The position numbers and the translations under genes are program-made. Below the pieces are notes generated by a model. The model searched no databases. It worked only from the letters and a program-made list of their open reading frames with translations, and was not told the DNA's origin. Shown piece by piece: positions 16,471-25,471 of a stretch of DNA of 64,000 nucleotides. This stretch comes from Myxococcota bacterium. GTDB lineage: Bacteria; Myxococcota_A; Bradymonadia; UBA7976; UBA1532. Position 1 is the first letter of the stretch. The number at the start of each line of letters is the position of its first letter. The DNA is taken from NCBI GenBank assembly GCA_963169045.1, contig CAUJDF010000044.1, positions 248,001 through 312,000 on the forward strand, in the 5' to 3' direction.

Positions 16471-19224
16471 GTGTCCGCGTTGAGGCCGAGACTGTTCCGT
16501 TCGCGTGTCCTCCTCCTGTCCGCCCTGGTCGCGGCGGCGACCGCATGCGTGTCGCCCCGCCTCGACGAGCTGGCCGAGCTCGAGTGCGTCACCCGCGCCG
16601 ACTGCGCCGACGGCGAGGCTTGCGTCGTCGGCGCCTGCGTCGCCTGTGGTCCCGAGGCGTGCAACGGCGACGACGACGATTGCGACGGCCACACCGACGA
16701 GGACTTCGATCTCCGGCGCTCCGCCGACCACTGCGGCGCCTGCGGCCAGATCTGCGCCGGCGAGTGCCGCGACGGCCTGTGCGCCGAGGCCGACGCCGGT
16801 CCCGACGCGACGCCCTGTACGCCCGCCGGCGACGAGATCTGCAACGGCGCCGACGACGACTGCGACGGCCAGACCGACGAGGGCGCGCTCAACGCCTGCG
16901 GCGCCTGCGGCGACCTGCCCATCGAGACCTGCAACGGCGCCGACGACGACTGCGACGGCCAGACCGACGAGGGCACGCTCAACGCCTGCGGCGCCTGCGG
17001 CGACCTGCCCCTTGAGACCTGCAACGGCGCCGACGACGACTGCGACGGCCAGACCGACGAGGGCACGCTCAACGCCTGCGGCGCCTGCGGCGACCTGCCC
17101 ATCGAGACCTGCAACGGCGCCGACGACGACTGCGACGACCAGACCGACGAGGGTGCGCTCAACGCCTGCGGCGCCTGCGGCGAGGTCCCTGCCGAGGTCT
17201 GCAATGGCGTCGATGACGACTGCGACGGTCAGACCGACGAAGGCTTCCCCGGCGTCGGCGGCCCGTGCGGCGACGGCGAAGGCACTTGCCGCGTCGAAGG
17301 GGTATTCGTCTGCAGCGCGGACGGCGGCGACATCGTCTGCAGCGCCCGTGCGCCCGAGCCTGGGCCGGAGCAGTGCGACGGGGCCGACAACGACTGCGAC
17401 GGCGCGTTCGACGAGGACTTCGCCGATCTCGGGGCCGCGTGCGACGTCGGGCTCGGGCAGTGTCAACGGCGCGGGATTCTTGTTTGTGATCCGATAGATC
17501 CGGGCTCGACGATCTGTGATGCCGCGCCGGGTGTCGCCGAGGACGAGGTCTGCGATCTCGTAGACAACGACTGCGACGGCGTCGCCGACGAGGGCTTCGA
17601 CGTCACCGCCGATCCGGGGAACTGCGGGCGCTGCGGCAACGTGTGCGCCTTCGAGAACGGCATCGCCGCGTGCGACGGCGGCGTCTGCGCGCTCCGAGGC
17701 TGCCGCGAGGGTCACGTCGATCGGGACGGGCTGCCGGCGAATGGCTGCGAGTGCGGCCCGGGCACGCCCGATCCGCCGGATCCGACGTTCGACGACGCGA
17801 ACTGCGACGGCGTCGACGGCGAGCTCGGGCGCTCGATCTTCGTCTCCGCCGACTTCGGCGACGACGCCGGCCTCGGCGGCCCCCGCGATCCGGTGCGGAC
17901 GGTGGCACGCGCCCTCGAGCTGACGGGCCCCGAACGCGACGCGGTGCTGCTCGACGCCGGGCTCCACCTCGTCCGCGAGCCGCTCCGCGTGCGCTCGGTC
18001 GTGGGGTTCCACGGCGGCTATCGCTTCGACCCCGCCGCCGGCGCCTGGGAACGGGTCGGACGTCCGGGTGGCGCGAGCACGACCGTGCGCGGCGCCGACG
18101 GCCGGGTGCAGCCCGTGATGCTGCTCGAAGGCGATGCGCAAGTGCTCGTCGACCACCTCGACCTCGAGTCGGCCGACGCCGCGCCGGGCGCCTCGTCGAT
18201 CGTGATCGCGGGGCACGCCTGCGGCGCCCTCGAGCTGAGGGACGCGCGCGTCGTCGCGGGCGCAGGCGGCGCGGGCGCCGAGGGCGATCGCGGTCAGCCC
18301 GGCGTCGACACCGGCGAACCCGGCGCCCCCGGCCAGCTCGACCGCGAGGGGGGCGACGGCGGGTCCAACCCGATGTGCCCCGACGCCCAGGGCGGTCCGG
18401 GCGGACGGGGCGCCGCCGGACCGGGGCAGCCCGGCCGCCGCGGTGTCGACGGCGCCGGCAACGGCGGGTCGGGCGGCCTCGGCTCCCAGGGCTATCCGTT
18501 CGGCGGCATCGCCGGCGACGACGCCCGACAGGGCGATGACGGCGCCCCCGGCCTCCCGGCGTCCCTCGGGGGCAGCATCGATGTCGACGGCGCCACGTGG
18601 TTGCCCGCGTCGGGACGCCCGGCGACGTCCGGCTCCCCTGGCGGCGGCGGTGGCGGCGGCGGTGGCGGCGCGGCATCGTTCGAGGGCTTCCTCGGACCCG
18701 GTGGTTCGGGCGGCGGTGCCGGCGGATGCGGCGGCTTGCCCGGCGCAAACGGCACGGCGGGCGGCGCGAGCATCGGCCTGTTACTCCTTGGCCCCTGCCC
18801 CACGGTGCTCACCCGGAGCGCCGTCGGCGCCGGAGACGGCGGCCCGGGCGGCCCCGGCGGCTCCGGTGGCCTCGGCGCGCCCGGTCGCATCGGCGGCCCG
18901 CCCCAGCCCGGCGACGGCGTCACCTACTCCGCGGGCGGCGCAGGGGGGCGCGGTGGCGACGGTGGCTGCGGCGGGAACGGCGCGGGCGGCAACGGCGGGC
19001 ATAGCCTGGCGGTGCTGGTGGTGACCGGTGCCGGCGCGGCGCCTCCGCGCCTCGACGAGGGATCCCGGCTCGCGTTCACCCAGGCGGGCGAGGCAGGACG
19101 GGGCGGCTTCGCCCGCTGCGCGTCGCCCCAGGCGCTCGGCGGTCAGCCGGGCCTGACCCAGGCGCTCGCCTGCTGCGCGGATCCGCGCGACTGCGGCGGC
19201 CAGCTGAGCTGCCCAGAGCGCTGA
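16471..19224 (+). CDS. MopE-type metal-binding-motif lipoprotein with DUF1565-like and Gly-rich C-terminus
   Basis: 917 residues. A lipoprotein signal (LLLSALVAAATAC) precedes at least eight copies of the MopE-type motif CNGxDDDCDGxxDEG at about residues 60-400. A 'GNCGRCGNVC' Cys block follows, then a DUF1565-like parallel-beta segment (IFVSADFGDDAGLGGPRDPV) at about 450-540. Residues 590-860 are strongly Gly/Ala/Pro-rich and collagen-like (GxxGxxG), followed by a Cys-containing end. In Methylococcus the MopE protein binds copper; metal binding here is inference. Start choice: GTG at 16471 gives a clean signal peptide, and TTG at 16480 is an alternative. The much longer open frame upstream is antisense to the HEAT gene. 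Confidence 0.75.
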   Translation: MSALRPRLFRSRVLLLSALVAAATACVSPRLDELAELECVTRADCADGEACVVGACVACGPEACNGDDDDCDGHTDEDFDLRRSADHCGACGQICAGECRDGLCAEADAGPDATPCTPAGDEICNGADDDCDGQTDEGALNACGACGDLPIETCNGADDDCDGQTDEGTLNACGACGDLPLETCNGADDDCDGQTDEGTLNACGACGDLPIETCNGADDDCDDQTDEGALNACGACGEVPAEVCNGVDDDCDGQTDEGFPGVGGPCGDGEGTCRVEGVFVCSADGGDIVCSARAPEPGPEQCDGADNDCDGAFDEDFADLGAACDVGLGQCQRRGILVCDPIDPGSTICDAAPGVAEDEVCDLVDNDCDGVADEGFDVTADPGNCGRCGNVCAFENGIAACDGGVCALRGCREGHVDRDGLPANGCECGPGTPDPPDPTFDDANCDGVDGELGRSIFVSADFGDDAGLGGPRDPVRTVARALELTGPERDAVLLDAGLHLVREPLRVRSVVGFHGGYRFDPAAGAWERVGRPGGASTTVRGADGRVQPVMLLEGDAQVLVDHLDLESADAAPGASSIVIAGHACGALELRDARVVAGAGGAGAEGDRGQPGVDTGEPGAPGQLDREGGDGGSNPMCPDAQGGPGGRGAAGPGQPGRRGVDGAGNGGSGGLGSQGYPFGGIAGDDARQGDDGAPGLPASLGGSIDVDGATWLPASGRPATSGSPGGGGGGGGGGAASFEGFLGPGGSGGGAGGCGGLPGANGTAGGASIGLLLLGPCPTVLTRSAVGAGDGGPGGPGGSGGLGAPGRIGGPPQPGDGVTYSAGGAGGRGGDGGCGGNGAGGNGGHSLAVLVVTGAGAAPPRLDEGSRLAFTQAGEAGRGGFARCASPQALGGQPGLTQALACCADPRDCGGQLSCPER
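16840..17240 (+). repeat. 90-bp tandem repeats encoding CNGADDDCDG units
   Basis: The string TGCAACGGCGCCGACGACGA recurs at 16840, 16930, 17020 and 17110, with a diverged copy at 17200, exactly 90 bases apart. Copies differ at only a few positions, mostly silent or conservative, so expansion or gene conversion is recent. Confidence 0.9.
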
Positions 19225-19228
19225 AGGA

Positions 19229-20284
19229 CTACTTGCCGGCCTTGGCGATGGCCGCGGCACGCTCGGCCGTGGCCTGGCCGAGCAGGTCGGCGTCCTCGAC
19301 GTAGCGCTTGACGAGGATGGCCTGCGCATCGCCGAGCTTGGTGGGGCTCGTGAGCTTCACCGGCGTGCGGCGCGGGTCGAGCCCGATCCACGCCGAGCCC
19401 TTGCGCGCCTCGCGGTCGAGCTCGTCCTTGCCGATGAAGCCGCCGCTGACGCGCGTCGTGATGTCGAGGCGCATCGTGTCGAACCAGCCGAGCTGCGTCC
19501 ACACCTTCTCCTCGCCGACGACCTTCACGTCCACGAAGCGCTCGCGGCGGCCGTCCCACGAGAAGAAGCTGAACTTCATGCCGGGCTTCAGGTCCATGCG
19601 CCGCACGGCGTAGAGGCACTCGAGGGGCTCGAGGATCTCGCCCTCGGTGTACCAGGTGCGCCGCATCGTCTTGCCGGCGCCGGTCTTGTCGAGCTTCAGC
19701 GAGTCGACCTTGCGACCGCCCTGGTCGAAGGTGGTGTGGTAGTTGACGGTCTTCCCGGCCTCCCGCACGTAGAAATCGTTGCGCAGGGGCAGGAACGTCT
19801 TCTCGTCGAGCAGCACGTACTGCTTGTCGTCCACGGGATAGAACTTCTGCAGGAAGTCGCTCGAGCGCAGCCACGCCGCGAGCGGCACGACCGGCTTGCC
19901 GTCCTGAACGGCGCGCTTGCCGACGCCGAGGATCGCGTCGCCGGCGTGGGCACCGAGCATCTCGATGCGGAACACGAGGCGCTCCCCCTGCTCGAAGGGC
20001 ACGTTGCCGAGCTTGGGCACCGGGCCGAGGCGCGCCGCGGGCCGACGCTCCGGCCAGCGGTTCTTGCGCGCCTTCTCGGCCTTGGCCCCGGCCTTCCGCG
20101 CCGGACCGACCTTCTTCGGCGGGGGCCTCGTCGCCGATGCCGGGGCGGGCGCGGGCGTGGCCGCCGGCGGGACGGACGCCGCGGGGGTCGCCGGTGCGGC
20201 CGGGGCCGACACCTGCGCACCGGCGGGCAGGGCCGCCGCCACCAGGACGATCACCAACGCTGCCGCAGACATCCCCTTGGACAT
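19229..20284 (-). CDS. DUF3108 domain protein, exported
   Basis: 351 residues. The ATG at 20284 follows GGAGG by five bases; an in-frame GTG at 20290 overlaps that site and is less likely. A signal peptide (SAAALVIVLVAAALPAGA) leads into an Ala/Pro-rich linker (about 20-75). A DUF3108-like beta domain follows (FEQGERLVFRIEMLGAHAGD, then LRSSDFLQKFYPVDDKQYVLLDE) and runs to about residue 320. Members are periplasmic and of unknown function, some near lipid or polysaccharide genes. It is downstream of the HD-domain gene with 77 bases between. Confidence 0.75.
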   Translation of the reverse strand: MSKGMSAAALVIVLVAAALPAGAQVSAPAAPATPAASVPPAATPAPAPASATRPPPKKVGPARKAGAKAEKARKNRWPERRPAARLGPVPKLGNVPFEQGERLVFRIEMLGAHAGDAILGVGKRAVQDGKPVVPLAAWLRSSDFLQKFYPVDDKQYVLLDEKTFLPLRNDFYVREAGKTVNYHTTFDQGGRKVDSLKLDKTGAGKTMRRTWYTEGEILEPLECLYAVRRMDLKPGMKFSFFSWDGRRERFVDVKVVGEEKVWTQLGWFDTMRLDITTRVSGGFIGKDELDREARKGSAWIGLDPRRTPVKLTSPTKLGDAQAILVKRYVEDADLLGQATAERAAAIAKAGK

Positions 20285-20361
20285 GTTCACCTCCGAAACA
20301 GGTGCGCTCGTGCACTCGACTGGACGACGGGCGCCGGAAGACGCCTATTCAGCGCGGTCGA

Positions 20362-21642
20362 TCACGCGGCGAGCCGCGCCTTCAGGAACGAGAGGCACGT
20401 CTCGACGTCGGGCGACGGCGGCAGCCGGCCGTCGCGCACCGCCTGCTCGCACGCCCGCCGCAGCTCGCCGACACGCGGCCCGGGCGCGATGCCGAGGCCG
20501 GTGATGATGGCGTTTCCGAGGCCGCTGGGCACCGTCGGGCGCCTCGCGGCGTCCTCGGCGCGCAACCGGTCGATGCGGGCGCGCAGTTGATGAAGGTTGA
20601 AGATCGCCTCGCGCCGCCGGCCCGGCCGCTTGCTCGTCACGTCGGCCCGGGAGAGGTGCAGCAGATCCTCGAGCCACGGCGCCACCTCGCCCGCGAAGCG
20701 ACGGACCGCGGCATCGCTCCAGCCGGGCTCGTAGAGGTTCGCGCGCAGGTGGTAGAGGACGAGCGCGCGCACCCGCTCCGCCAGCGCCGCCGGAAACCGC
20801 AGCCGCGCGGCGATGCCCTCGCACATGTACGCGCCGAGCTCGTCGTGCCGGAGGAAGTGCACCTTGCGCTCCTCGAAGCTGCGCGTGTGAACCTTGCCGA
20901 CGTCGTGGAGCAGCGCCGCCCAGCGCAGGTGCGGCCTCGGCAGCGCCTGCCGCACGACCAACCGCGTATGCTGCCAGACGTCCTTGTGGTGGAGCCGGCT
21001 CGACTTGTGAAAGTCGACGAGCGCCGCCACCTCCGGCAGCACGAACGCCAGCAGCCGGGTGCGCTCGAGGAGTTGCAGAACGGCGTAGACGCGGCGTCCC
21101 ACGAGGATCTGGGTCAGGCCCTCGCGCAGCTCGTCACGATCCGCCCGCAGGACCGTGCCCGCCGCCTCGGTCAGCCGCGCCAGCGCCGCCTCGTCGACCC
21201 GCAGGCCCAGCTCGCCGGCCAACCCCAACAGGCGGACGAGCAGGTCGGGCCGCGCCTCGAGCGCGGACTCCCCGGGCGCGTCGAGACGGTCCGCCCGCCA
21301 CGCGGCGACGCCGCCCAGCGGATCGATCACCTCACCGCCGGGCCGCACGCCGAAGGCGTCGACGGCGATGACACGGGCCGCCAGCGCCTCGGCCAGCCCC
21401 TCCGGCGCAGGGCGTAGTCGCCAGGGCCCGAGCGCGATCCAGCCGGGCCGGTCATCGGCCGGCGCGGCCTCTCCGAGGCGTTCGCGAAGGACGCCCTCGT
21501 GGGTGGCGACGATCAGCTCCGGCGGCTGATGAAGACGCGGCCCGCCGAGCGCGAGGCGCGCCGCGGAGCCGGCGAGGCAGACGTCGAGCCCGGTGAGCGC
21601 GGTGGGGAATGCAGGGAGAGCGGGCGGCCACACGGGCCGCAC
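20362..21642 (-). CDS. CCA-transferase-like HD-domain protein with degenerate nucleotidyltransferase head
   Basis: About 426 residues from a GTG at 21642 (another GTG at 21633 is possible; neither has a strong ribosome site). The overall order matches bacterial class II tRNA nucleotidyltransferase/poly(A) polymerase-like proteins: head, neck, then HD domain with HHKDVWQHT, AALLHDVGK and HDELGA. The head has lost its catalytic motif: the GGxVRDxLLG segment reads GSAARLALG and the DxDLAT carboxylates read PELIVAT. The RRDFTINA segment reads ARVIAVDAF, while DPLGG is kept. It is therefore probably not a nucleotidyltransferase, but may retain HD phosphohydrolase or RNA-binding activity. It lies 16 bases after a PilZ gene. 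Confidence 0.75.
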   Translation of the reverse strand: MRPVWPPALPAFPTALTGLDVCLAGSAARLALGGPRLHQPPELIVATHEGVLRERLGEAAPADDRPGWIALGPWRLRPAPEGLAEALAARVIAVDAFGVRPGGEVIDPLGGVAAWRADRLDAPGESALEARPDLLVRLLGLAGELGLRVDEAALARLTEAAGTVLRADRDELREGLTQILVGRRVYAVLQLLERTRLLAFVLPEVAALVDFHKSSRLHHKDVWQHTRLVVRQALPRPHLRWAALLHDVGKVHTRSFEERKVHFLRHDELGAYMCEGIAARLRFPAALAERVRALVLYHLRANLYEPGWSDAAVRRFAGEVAPWLEDLLHLSRADVTSKRPGRRREAIFNLHQLRARIDRLRAEDAARRPTVPSGLGNAIITGLGIAPGPRVGELRRACEQAVRDGRLPPSPDVETCLSFLKARLAA

Positions 21643-21658
21643 GATAGCGAAAGGCGTT

Positions 21659-22006
21659 TCAGCTCGCGAGCGCTTCGCTCGCGTGTTCGCGGACGAACGC
21701 CTCGAACCGGCGACGATCGCGCGGATAGATGTACTTGAAGCGGAAGCCCCGCGACGCGCCGCCTTCGTGGCAGAGCTCGCCGAGCGCGCGGATGGGCACC
21801 TCGTCGCCCGGCAGATGGAACTGCAGCCACGCATAGCGGTTGTGGGGCAGCTCGTCGTCCCCCGGCGCCGCCACCACGCGCATGCCCGTGGCGCTCAGAT
21901 CCTCGACGACGCAGGCGTGCCGCTCGTCTTCCCCGAGGATGTGGATGACCGGGAATCGCGCGGCCAGCCGGGACTGGGCGCGGCGCTCCTCCTGACGTTC
22001 CTTCAT
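21659..22006 (-). CDS. PilZ domain protein (predicted c-di-GMP receptor)
   Basis: 115 residues, a single domain. It has the PilZ signature: an N-terminal basic motif (RRAQSRLAARFPV, RxxxR) and EDLSATGMRV, equivalent to D/NxSxxG. These residues normally clamp cyclic di-GMP. The fold continues with HNRYAWLQFHLPGDE and RGFRFKYI. It has no output domain, so it may act through a partner protein. It lies between a large hybrid kinase carrying a GGDEF-like domain and the HD protein, all on the same strand. Confidence 0.85.
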   Translation of the reverse strand: MKERQEERRAQSRLAARFPVIHILGEDERHACVVEDLSATGMRVVAAPGDDELPHNRYAWLQFHLPGDEVPIRALGELCHEGGASRGFRFKYIYPRDRRRFEAFVREHASEALAS

Positions 22007-22059
22007 CGGAGCCCCTCTCGGTACAGCAGCTCACATGTACGACACGCAGCCACCCTCGG

Positions 22060-25000
22060 TCAAGGCTCGATCGGAGGTGCCACCGCGCGGGCGCCGCGAT
22101 CGATGAAGAGCACCTCGCCCGTGTCCCGGCCGCGCGCCCGCGCCATCTCGGCCTGCAGCGCGGCGTAGGAGTCGAAACGGCCGTTCCAGTCGACGATCGC
22201 GGTGACGACGAGGCGCAGGCGTTCGTGGATCGGTGGAGGGGCCGCCCCCGCGTGGCCGGCGGTGATCAGGGGCTCGAGCCGGTCGAAGGCGCGCACGATC
22301 TCGCGCGCCACCGCCTCGCAGTGCTCCGGGCCCACGAGCAGCACGAAGTCGTCGTCGCGCTGGTGCCCCAGGAAGGCCCGCTCGTCGGCGCGGTCGCGCA
22401 GCACGCGGTGCACGAGCTCGGCGGTCTGCGCCATCACCGCGTGCCCCCACATGAAGCCCTGGTGCTGCATCGCGGCGTGCAGGCCCTCGATGTCGATCGT
22501 GCAATAGGCGTAGGGACGCGCCTCCCGCTGCCGGACCTGGACCTCGCGCTCGAGCTCCCGAGGCCCCGGCAAGATGATCAAGGAGTCGACCCCACGGCGT
22601 CGCGCCTCGGCCAGCCGCGTCCGGACGCGCAGCGCCAGGTCCCGTGGGTCGAGGTCGCGGGGGACGCCGTCGGCATCGCCCCCGAGCCCGCCCTCGCCGG
22701 TGAACAGGATGGGGATCTCGTCGCCCGTGTCGCCCTGCAGGTGCTCGAGCACCTGCGCGGCGCCGGAGAGCTCGGGATCCAGCAGCACCACGTCCGGCAG
22801 GAGCACCTCGACGCGCCGGACCGCCTCCGCCGCGGTCCGCGCCGTGTAGGCGAGGTACCCGGAGTCGTCGAGCTGGCCCGCGATCCGCGAGGCCCACCCG
22901 GCGTCGCGATCGACCACGAGCACGCGCATCCGACGACGCTGCCGCTGCCGCAGGAGGACGACGCTGAGGATGCTGGCGAGCGCGAGCGGCTCCGCAGGCA
23001 GCTCGAGCGCCAGATCCACGGGTCCGGGCGCCATCGCGCCGGGCTGCAACATCGCCACCACGGCCAGCTCGTTGAACGCCGCCAGCGCAGCGAGCACCTC
23101 CGGACCCGGCGCGTCCTCCGGGTCGAGGTACACGGCGACGGGCGGCCGCAGCGCGGTCACCCGATCGTGCACGTCGGCCGGATCGGGCCGGCAGAGGCGC
23201 ACTCGAAAGCCGAGCCGCAGCAGGAGCCCCTTGAGCGCCAGCGCCTCACGCAGATCGGGCGACACCACCAGCAGCGGACGCCCATCGGCGTACAGGCTGC
23301 CGCCGGCGGCGGGTCCCTCGCCCTCCTCGAGGTCGGCGACGCCCGGCGCGGCGGGCAGCATGAAGACGAAGTTCGTCCCCTCGCCCTGCCGGCTCTCCAC
23401 CCAGATGGTGCCCCCGTGGCCGGCGACGATGTTTCGACAGATCGACAAACCCAGGCCCGTGCCACCGAGGCTGCGCCGGTCGCCCACGTCGACCTGCTCG
23501 AACTTGTCGAAGATGCGGTCGAGATCACCCTCGGAGATCTCGTCGCCCGTGTTGTGGACGCTGACGAGATAGGCGTCGGGAACGGCGAAGGCGGTGAAGA
23601 CGGTCACAATCACGCGTCCGCCCGAGGGCGTGAACTTGAGCGCGTTCGAGAGCAGGTTGTTCATCACCTGGCCGATGCGATAGGCGTCGGCCTGGCAGAC
23701 GAGCCCCTGCGTCTCGCACTCGAACGACAGCAGCACGCCCCGCTCGATCGCCACCGGCTCGAACTTGCGCACTGCGTCCCGGGCCACCTCCTCGAGGTTC
23801 ACCGTCTCGATCGACAGGGGCATCTTGCCCTTCTCGAACTTCGCGAGGTCGAGCAGGTCGTTGAGGATGTGGTTGATCTTGACGCAGGAGTCGCGCGCCA
23901 TCTCGACGTACTCGCGCTGCCGGCCCGACAGCTCCCCGAGCACCGACTTCGCCAGCAGGTCGAGCACGCCCCCGATGCTCGTGAGCGGGCTGCGCAGCTC
24001 GTGGCCGATGATGTGGACGAACTCCTCGCGGCGCTGCTCGGCGCGCTTCTGGTCCGTCACGTCGCGCAGCAGCACCAGGACGCCCACGAACGCACCGGAG
24101 TGATCGCGCACCGGCGAGAACATGACCTGCTGGTGTCCTTCGCCGAGGCGGATCTCGCGCCAGTGCACGATGGTCTCGCCGGGGCCGAACTGACGGAGCA
24201 GGTCGACGGTCGACATGCCCATCGCGGCGAGGATGGCGCGCAGGTCGGGGCGCTCGGCGTCGGCGATCTCGAGCATGCGGCGCGCGGCCCGATTGATCAG
24301 CGTGACCGCGCCGCCCTCGTCGGTCATCACGACGCCCTCGCTCATGGCCTCGACCATGAGCTCGAGGCGGCGCTGCTGGTCGAGCACCTGCGTATAGACG
24401 CGGGTCAGCGCGTCCTGGAGCTGGTCGCGCCAGACGTCGAGCAGCTCGACCTCCTCGTCCTCGAAGGGCGCGCCGTCGTCGCGGATCAGCACCAAGAGAC
24501 CGCGCAGATCGCGGTCGACGAAGACGGGCACGTGCGGCGCGTCGTCGGGCACGGGGGCCGGCGCCCCGCCCGGGGACGGCTCCGCGCTGCGGCCGAACAC
24601 GAGCGCCGGGCCGGGCGTGCGCCCGGAGAGCCGCGCATACGCGTCGCGCGCCCAGCCCTGCCACGCCGCGAGCTCGCCCTCGCACGCCACCGGCCCCCCC
24701 GGCGCCGTTGCGACGTATCCGAAGGCGCCCTGATCCGGCAGCAGATCGACGAGACCGAGCGCCGCGCGGCACGGCAGTCGCTGCGCGAGGCTCTGGATCA
24801 CGAGGCGCAGGATCTGCGCCGGATCCTTGAGGCCCACGAGCGTCTTGAAGAGCTTGTACTGGCCGCTGAGCGCCTCCACCTGCGCGCGCAGGCGCTGATT
24901 CAACCGCGTTCGCTCCGCCTCGAGGCGGCTCGCCTGCGCTGCGTTGCGCAGCGCGATCAGCAGCTCGGCCTGGCCGTCCTTGTAGAGGAGCGTGCGGCCC

Positions 25001-25326
25001 TTGTCGAAGTAGTGGAAGACCGCGCCGTCGCGGAGGATCTCCACGAGCTGCTCGTTCGACGTCTGTCCCGACAGCAGGATGCAGCGGACGCGCGCGAACC
25101 GCGGATCGGCCTTGACCCGACGGATCAGCGCGTCGCCGGCCATGCGCGGCATGATCTGGTCGGTGACGAGCACGTCGAACGCGTCGGGCTCGCGCTCGAG
25201 GCGCTCGAGGGCCTCGGCGCCCGACCAGGCGGCAGTCACATGGAAGTGGCCGCGCAGGACACGCCGGATCTGCAGGTGGTCGTCTTCGGAGTCGTCGACG
25301 ACCAGGACCCGGCCCAGCTCCTTCAT
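22060..25326 (-). CDS. Large hybrid sensor kinase: REC-GAF-PAS-HisKA-HATPase-REC-degenerate GGDEF
   Basis: 1088 residues, no membrane segments. Receiver 1 (1-125) has the acidic pair at 11-12, phospho-Asp56 and Lys109. A GAF-like region (about 160-310) and a PAS domain (about 325-425) follow. HisKA has His442 in HIIGHELRSPLTS; the ATPase domain (about 545-660) has NNLLSNALKFT, GGTGLGLSI and a G2 loop. Residues 680-795 look like a worn receiver. A second receiver at 800-905 has Asp850 (VVLLDPELSG). The C-terminus (about 935-1060) resembles GGDEF, but the active loop reads HQRDDDF, lacking the Gly-Gly-Asp-Glu signature, so cyclase activity is unlikely. Cytoplasmic signal integrator; partners unknown. 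It sits upstream of a PilZ gene. Confidence 0.85.
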   Translation of the reverse strand: MKELGRVLVVDDSEDDHLQIRRVLRGHFHVTAAWSGAEALERLEREPDAFDVLVTDQIMPRMAGDALIRRVKADPRFARVRCILLSGQTSNEQLVEILRDGAVFHYFDKGRTLLYKDGQAELLIALRNAAQASRLEAERTRLNQRLRAQVEALSGQYKLFKTLVGLKDPAQILRLVIQSLAQRLPCRAALGLVDLLPDQGAFGYVATAPGGPVACEGELAAWQGWARDAYARLSGRTPGPALVFGRSAEPSPGGAPAPVPDDAPHVPVFVDRDLRGLLVLIRDDGAPFEDEEVELLDVWRDQLQDALTRVYTQVLDQQRRLELMVEAMSEGVVMTDEGGAVTLINRAARRMLEIADAERPDLRAILAAMGMSTVDLLRQFGPGETIVHWREIRLGEGHQQVMFSPVRDHSGAFVGVLVLLRDVTDQKRAEQRREEFVHIIGHELRSPLTSIGGVLDLLAKSVLGELSGRQREYVEMARDSCVKINHILNDLLDLAKFEKGKMPLSIETVNLEEVARDAVRKFEPVAIERGVLLSFECETQGLVCQADAYRIGQVMNNLLSNALKFTPSGGRVIVTVFTAFAVPDAYLVSVHNTGDEISEGDLDRIFDKFEQVDVGDRRSLGGTGLGLSICRNIVAGHGGTIWVESRQGEGTNFVFMLPAAPGVADLEEGEGPAAGGSLYADGRPLLVVSPDLREALALKGLLLRLGFRVRLCRPDPADVHDRVTALRPPVAVYLDPEDAPGPEVLAALAAFNELAVVAMLQPGAMAPGPVDLALELPAEPLALASILSVVLLRQRQRRRMRVLVVDRDAGWASRIAGQLDDSGYLAYTARTAAEAVRRVEVLLPDVVLLDPELSGAAQVLEHLQGDTGDEIPILFTGEGGLGGDADGVPRDLDPRDLALRVRTRLAEARRRGVDSLIILPGPRELEREVQVRQREARPYAYCTIDIEGLHAAMQHQGFMWGHAVMAQTAELVHRVLRDRADERAFLGHQRDDDFVLLVGPEHCEAVAREIVRAFDRLEPLITAGHAGAAPPPIHERLRLVVTAIVDWNGRFDSYAALQAEMARARGRDTGEVLFIDRGARAVAPPIEP

Positions 25327-25471
25327 CCGTGCTCCCCCGGAGGCGTCGCCAACGGCTCCGGCGCGGGGCGTCGGGCGAGCCGGCGCCCCGACCGGACGAC
25401 CAGCCTACTCGACGCCCCCGTGGGCGTCCACCCTGCCCACGGCGCTCGATCCCGGTCCCCCCGCGCGCGAG

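Noticed and set aside
16840-17240. Regular 90-bp repeats as a possible CRISPR array
   Set aside because: The repeats are contiguous, in frame with a gene and have no unique spacers.
25366-25391. CGGGGCG/CGCCCCG inverted repeat between the peptidase-like and hybrid kinase genes
   Set aside because: A short GC stem with no T-tract. Such matches are expected by chance at this GC content, so I did not call a terminator or operator.
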